NCBI GenBank assembly: GCA_036873135.1
Contig: JAPTYO010000008.1
Coordinates: forward strand, 30,220,761-30,284,760
Source of the DNA: Clarkia xantiana subsp. parviflora
Lineage: Eukaryota > Streptophyta > Magnoliopsida > Myrtales > Onagraceae
Length of the DNA stretch: 64,000 bases
Direction: 5' to 3'
In this document: one piece after another, positions 60,111 to 64,000 of the stretch
How positions within the stretch are numbered: the first letter of the stretch is position 1
Layout: each line of letters opens with the position of its first letter
The notes under the pieces: generated by a model
Told to the model about the DNA's origin: nothing
What the model saw: the letters and a program-made list of their open reading frames with translations, nothing else
Databases searched by the model: none
Position numbers and translations under genes: made by a program

Positions 60111-61310
60111 TGTTAGATTACGGAGAGTAATCACTACAGATACTTAAACAAGGTACATGCTAATAATTAGAATTACGCAGCGGAAGTTTCACACATACCT
60201 TTAATATGATCCGTAGACCCAAGATCTTCTCAGGAGGGAGTTCACGATCCTCCGGTCGGGACCCGTAGAGGTTCTTTTTAGAGAAGCCCTACGTGGTGCA
60301 AGCTCCACAGCAAGCCTCTGATCGATTTTTGGCGCGGGGACAAAAGTTCACTTTACCCCACATAGGGTTTCGGCCGGCCTATGTATTTGGGGAGGCCCAA
60401 TTTTGGGCCTCCCATATCAATTGGGATTTGGGACTAGCCCAATTACCTTAATGTGACATTTATTCAAGTTCATTAGGTAAACTATACGTATTATGGGCTG
60501 CCAATTACGGCGCTCATTACCATATGCTTACAGCTCTCACTCGCCGGAATGGGAGGGTGCCTGTTAATGTATTGTCGTCTATGTAGTTACGAACTCGTTT
60601 CTAGGTCGTAAAAACGCACGTTTTTGCGTTTTTACCTTAAAAAACGAGTTAAAACGTAACAAAATCGGTATCTGAGTAGAAACGGGTAAAAACGTGTAGA
60701 AACTTGTAGAAACGTAAGTTTCTACCGTTTCTAGAATTTTTACCATAATTTGCTAAAAAAAAATCCAAATCTAATAAATTATGCGGAAACCCAAAAAAAT
60801 TATCAACCAAATTTCAAGAAATTTTTGTCATGGATTGTAATTTATGTGGCAAAACATTTTTTTTTACTCAAAACTTGTTCATATGGCATTCAAGTTTAAC
60901 ATTTATTGATCATTTACTAATAATACTCAAAATTCTTAAACTTCATTGACATCCATTTCTATTTTATGTTTCTCAAACCTTTAAATCTTAAATTCTAAAC
61001 TCATTCGACTTGTAAATTCTTCATGCCAATCAACAAAAATCGATCACCGTGACGACTATGGTGACTACAAATGGGTCCATATTTTTTATTAAAATTATGT
61101 TATCAACTATTAATGAGTATATTTTCTATTTTTGTATTACTTGTGCATAATTACATTTACAAATTTTATTTCTAATTTTATTTTGGCAAATATGTAGAAA
61201 CTTAAGTTTCTACGTTCCGTTTTTACGACCCGAATTTACTTACCAATTTCCGTCTCTACGTAGAAACTCGTTTTTTACTGCATAGATTGTCGTCCAAATC
61301 TTCATCAACA
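60111..61310 (-). repeat. Copia LTR C, interrupted
   Basis: The minus strand begins TGTTGATGAAGATTTGG (61310) and ends CCGTAATCTAACA (60111). About 485 bp remain once the TIR insertion at 60579-61285 is removed; the TATA and leader part seen in LTR B is deleted near 60337-60350. Confidence 0.8.
60579..61285. mobile_element. TIR element (probably hAT) in copia LTR C
   Basis: 707 bp with ends CTATG(T/C)AGT and flanking repeats ATTGTCGT (60571-60578 and 61286-61293), an 8-bp TSD as in hAT. The next base also agrees, so a 9-bp TSD is possible. Subterminal arrays of GTAGAAACG / CGTAAAAACG and 'ACTCGTTT' motifs lie in both arms. AT-rich, non-coding. Confidence 0.78.
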
Positions 61311-62464
61311 TTTCTCTCATTTGATCTGCTCCTTGCTTCCGAATAGTTCATACGAGGTTTGCCGTGCGACCGGCGGATACGACGGGCATCGTGCTACTCA
61401 TCTGTTAGGAGTATTGTAGCGCCCGCGGAACGTTGATTCCCTTTTCTCCAATCAACCTGTTATAAAAAACATTTATATTGTACCGCGTTGTATCCTAGGT
61501 CAACTGTTAATTCTTCTTTTGCCTAGTTTCCACATAGGAACACTTCTCCAAGGCATCCGTACAAGTATTCACAACCTTCAACTAATATCCGGTTGGTGGC
61601 CACCTAGTGAATACAAGAGTCGGTGAATTACATGTGAACTTGACCATCCCATCGCTCATATCCTTAGTCAGACCCAACCGGTTTCCAAAGACGTGGTCAC
61701 TGAGTCTTTTTGTTCAGCACTACGCTCGTACGTCGGGAAGCGGGCATTGAGCCTGACCTTAGATATGAGTTCTGAGTCCGTGAGGATAATTTAGGTGCCT
61801 CTTCATAAGGCTCCTGGGATCAATCGCACGCTCGAGGTGAAGAAGGTTGCGCCCGCCAGAATCACGAGGATTCCTTCCTAGCACAACCGAGTTGTGAACC
61901 CGTGGTCGAACGTGGCACGCGTAGTATGAAGCACGCGTTGATAGCATACCTGAACCTTTTGGGTTGAAAGGATAGGGATATGTCAATCATGCTATCACGG
62001 ATTTTCATCTGGCCCAGAATGTGGTTAAATGAAGAACGAAGTTCATCACGGCGATATGTAAAACGAAGATCACGTCGAGTTACTTCGAAACTAGATAATT
62101 GTTTTGCTTAATCAGGTTTAGCCCCCTGACTCTTAGCAGTCTTGTTTTGTGGAGGCCTCCCTCCACCGCAAGACGACCGTACCTGTGTGACTAGGTAAGG
62201 CCCACATTCGACATAGTTTGGTAGATGATTGCGTCCTCCTACAAAATTTAACTTTCTAATATCAAAATGCTATCAAAATTTAACTCAGTTGTAATTTTTT
62301 CGCTTACAAAATTTAACTTTCTAATATCAAAATGCTATCACAGATACATTCCATTTCTAAACCCTACGCATTCCAAGCAGTTTTACATGCTTTTCGAATA
62401 TGTCCCTGCGTAGTGGTTTAGTTAATGGGTCCGTTACCAAGTTATTGGTGGACAAGTATTCCAT

Positions 62465-62935
62465 AGTGATTATATTGTCTACTACTATTAAAATTTAGCA
62501 TGAAATTATTTCATATCAATGTGTCTGGTCCTACTATGGTACTTCGGATTCTTAACTGCCGCAATGGTTGCTTGACTGTCAGAGAAGACCTTCATAGGTT
62601 TATTCTTGACATCGCCACCAAGTAGCGCAGTTAGAATCATTTTAAGCCAGACCGCTTTCTGTGCATTCTTAGAGAGAGCTACGAATTCCAATTCCATTGT
62701 AGACAGCGCGACTTAGGTTCGCTTCTTGCTCGTCCATGAAATGACGGCATTAGCAAGGAGGAATGCTCCTCCTGTGGTAGACTTACGATCATCCGGATCG
62801 CCACCACTGTCGGCGTCAATGTAATCGATTAATTCAAACTTCCTGCCCTCATAGCACAGTTCGTAGTCGACACTACCTTTTCAGATAACGAGTTACTCGT
62901 TTTATAGTCTTTAAATGTTGATGACCAGGATCTTA
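62465..62935 (-). pseudogene. Copia C RNase H
   Basis: Minus strand reads YIDADSGGDPDDRKSTTGGA, WTSKKRT, a stop, then MELEFVALSKNAQKAVWLKM and KVFSDSQATIAAVKNPKYHS, followed by RTRHIDMK. Standard copia RNase H with at least one nonsense codon and a shift near 62500. Confidence 0.88.
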
Positions 62936-63041
62936 TAGGAAACATGTTATTAGTCCTATGGCGTAACAGATATCCGGACGGAGTGCGTTACATGGCTTAG
63001 AACAAAATACCGACCATGCTAAAACATCCTACACCCTTTAT

Positions 63042-63600
63042 CTATTCACGCTCTGCCAGGTTCTTGGGGGCCGTCACGTTCTGACAGTGCGCACCCAAAC
63101 AACATTGGCATTTCCACGGATTTTGGCATCCTGTAATCTGAATCCTTTTCAACAGCTTGTTGCTATAGATTTCTTGAGTCATACACAATTTCCGGGTAGC
63201 CCGATCTCTAGCAATTTTAATGCCCAAGATGTACGTGGCCTCTCCCATGTCTTTCATCTCAAATACAGACGTCAACCAGGACTTTGACGTACTCATTAAT
63301 CTCACGTCATTTACAGCAATAAGTATGTCATCCACGCGTGAGGTTAAGATGACATACTTAGACCCGGAGGTCTTATAATACACGCACGGATCCTCATGAA
63401 ATATGCGGTACCATTACCAAGACGACTATTTGAGGCCGTAGATGTACCTTTGGAGTTTGCAAACTTTTACGTTCATTACCAGGAGTAATAAAACCCTCAG
63501 GTTGCTCCATGTAGATCTCTTCCTCCAATTTTCCGAGGAGGAATGTGGTCTTTATACTCGTTTGGTGAGGTTCATAATCGAAACCAGCAACCAGAACCAT
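63042..63600 (-). pseudogene. Copia C reverse transcriptase
   Basis: Minus strand: FLLGKLEEEIYMEQPEGFIT (63600-63394), a break, then YVILTSRVDDILIAVNDVRL (copia YVDDIL with V-DD kept), FEMKDMGEATYILGIKIARD and EIYSNKLLKR (63383-63042). At least one frameshift separates the two segments. Confidence 0.88.
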
Positions 63601-64000
63601 GAATGGCCCTGCACCGTGGTTTTACTCACAGGTGTTGAGTATGCTTCCATCAAAGTCCACTCCGTGAAGTTAGGTATAACCTTTCACAACGAGTCGAGTT
63701 GTGTATCGCTCGACCTTTTCCATCAGTGGTGAGCCTTCTTTCAGGACTCACCTTATCCTTATGCTCCTGTGGTTAGCAGGTTCAACTATTGACTTTAACG
63801 GCTTTTATTAGGGCGATCTCTCTCATTTATTATTTTCTTCAATCTCTCTACTTGAGGTCTTTCCAATGCATATCGATAGAGTGAGGTTATCACTCTTTCA
63901 GATGAGATACTTCTTTGGAGAAGTTCGACGCCTCTAACTTTCGTCTAGGCTTGATTATCCCGTCTTTAATGTCTCTCCCGCTCGGAATAATGCCTCTTAT
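63601..64000 (-). other. Copia C region upstream of RT, edge of window
   Basis: Matches the heavily mutated DNA at 21640-22035 of relic B in reverse. The last bases (complement of CGCTCGGAATAATGCCTC) recall its 218-bp repeat. No open frame. Confidence 0.6.

Larger units (their letters stand above)
60111..64000 (-). mobile_element. Copia element C, cut by the window edge
   Basis: Minus-strand member of the family at 21107-27390. 3' LTR at 60111-61310, long non-coding 3' region, RNase H and RT, then upstream sequence to the end of the window. The polyprotein carries stops and frame changes, so the element is dead. The other LTR is outside the window. Confidence 0.9.

Overview
The window is nuclear DNA of a eudicot plant. 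The genes have plant-type GT-AG introns and plant-specific families (PR-10/Bet v 1, HIPP, PLD zeta). The spaces between them are packed with Ty1/copia, Ty3/gypsy, LINE, Helitron, hAT and MULE-type debris. I could not fix the species. No tRNA, rRNA or CRISPR array was seen.

Layout. 1-3526: tandem array of three ~1.3 kb units. 3693-8782: dense block of inverted-repeat elements, most with 9-bp target-site duplications (TSDs). 8970-9670: PR-10 gene 1. 9967-17904: nested gypsy, hAT and copia remains, including a gypsy LTR in inverted orientation. 19436-20156: PR-10 gene 2. 20920-32160: copia relic split by a solo LTR (TSD TCAGG) and by an inverted-repeat element (9-bp TSD), then gypsy, copia and Helitron fragments. 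33283-33867: another 9-bp-TSD element. 35084-36700: HIPP metallochaperone-like gene ending in a CaaX box. 37690-42045: copia remnant fused to a truncated LINE. 43603-47907: Misato/DML1 homologue, 9 exons. 48431-58615: PLD zeta, minus strand, 20 exons, convergent with DML1; one intron holds an inverted-repeat element and another holds a TRIM plus a second such element. 60111-64000: copia element on the minus strand running off the right edge, its LTR split by a TIR element.

The five host genes are unrelated in pathway: PR-10 proteins bind small ligands in defence, the HIPP binds metal, DML1 is a tubulin-like organelle protein and PLD zeta makes phosphatidic acid. All five models keep frame across every splice junction I could place. 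The strongest unusual signal is a set of non-autonomous, long-TIR, foldback elements. They begin GGGTTAA or GGGTCAA, and nearly all sit between exact 9-bp duplications (one has a single mismatch). They occupy PLD zeta introns, the proximal promoter of PR-10 gene 1 and an older copia. Splice sites and TSDs were placed by eye; no database search was run.
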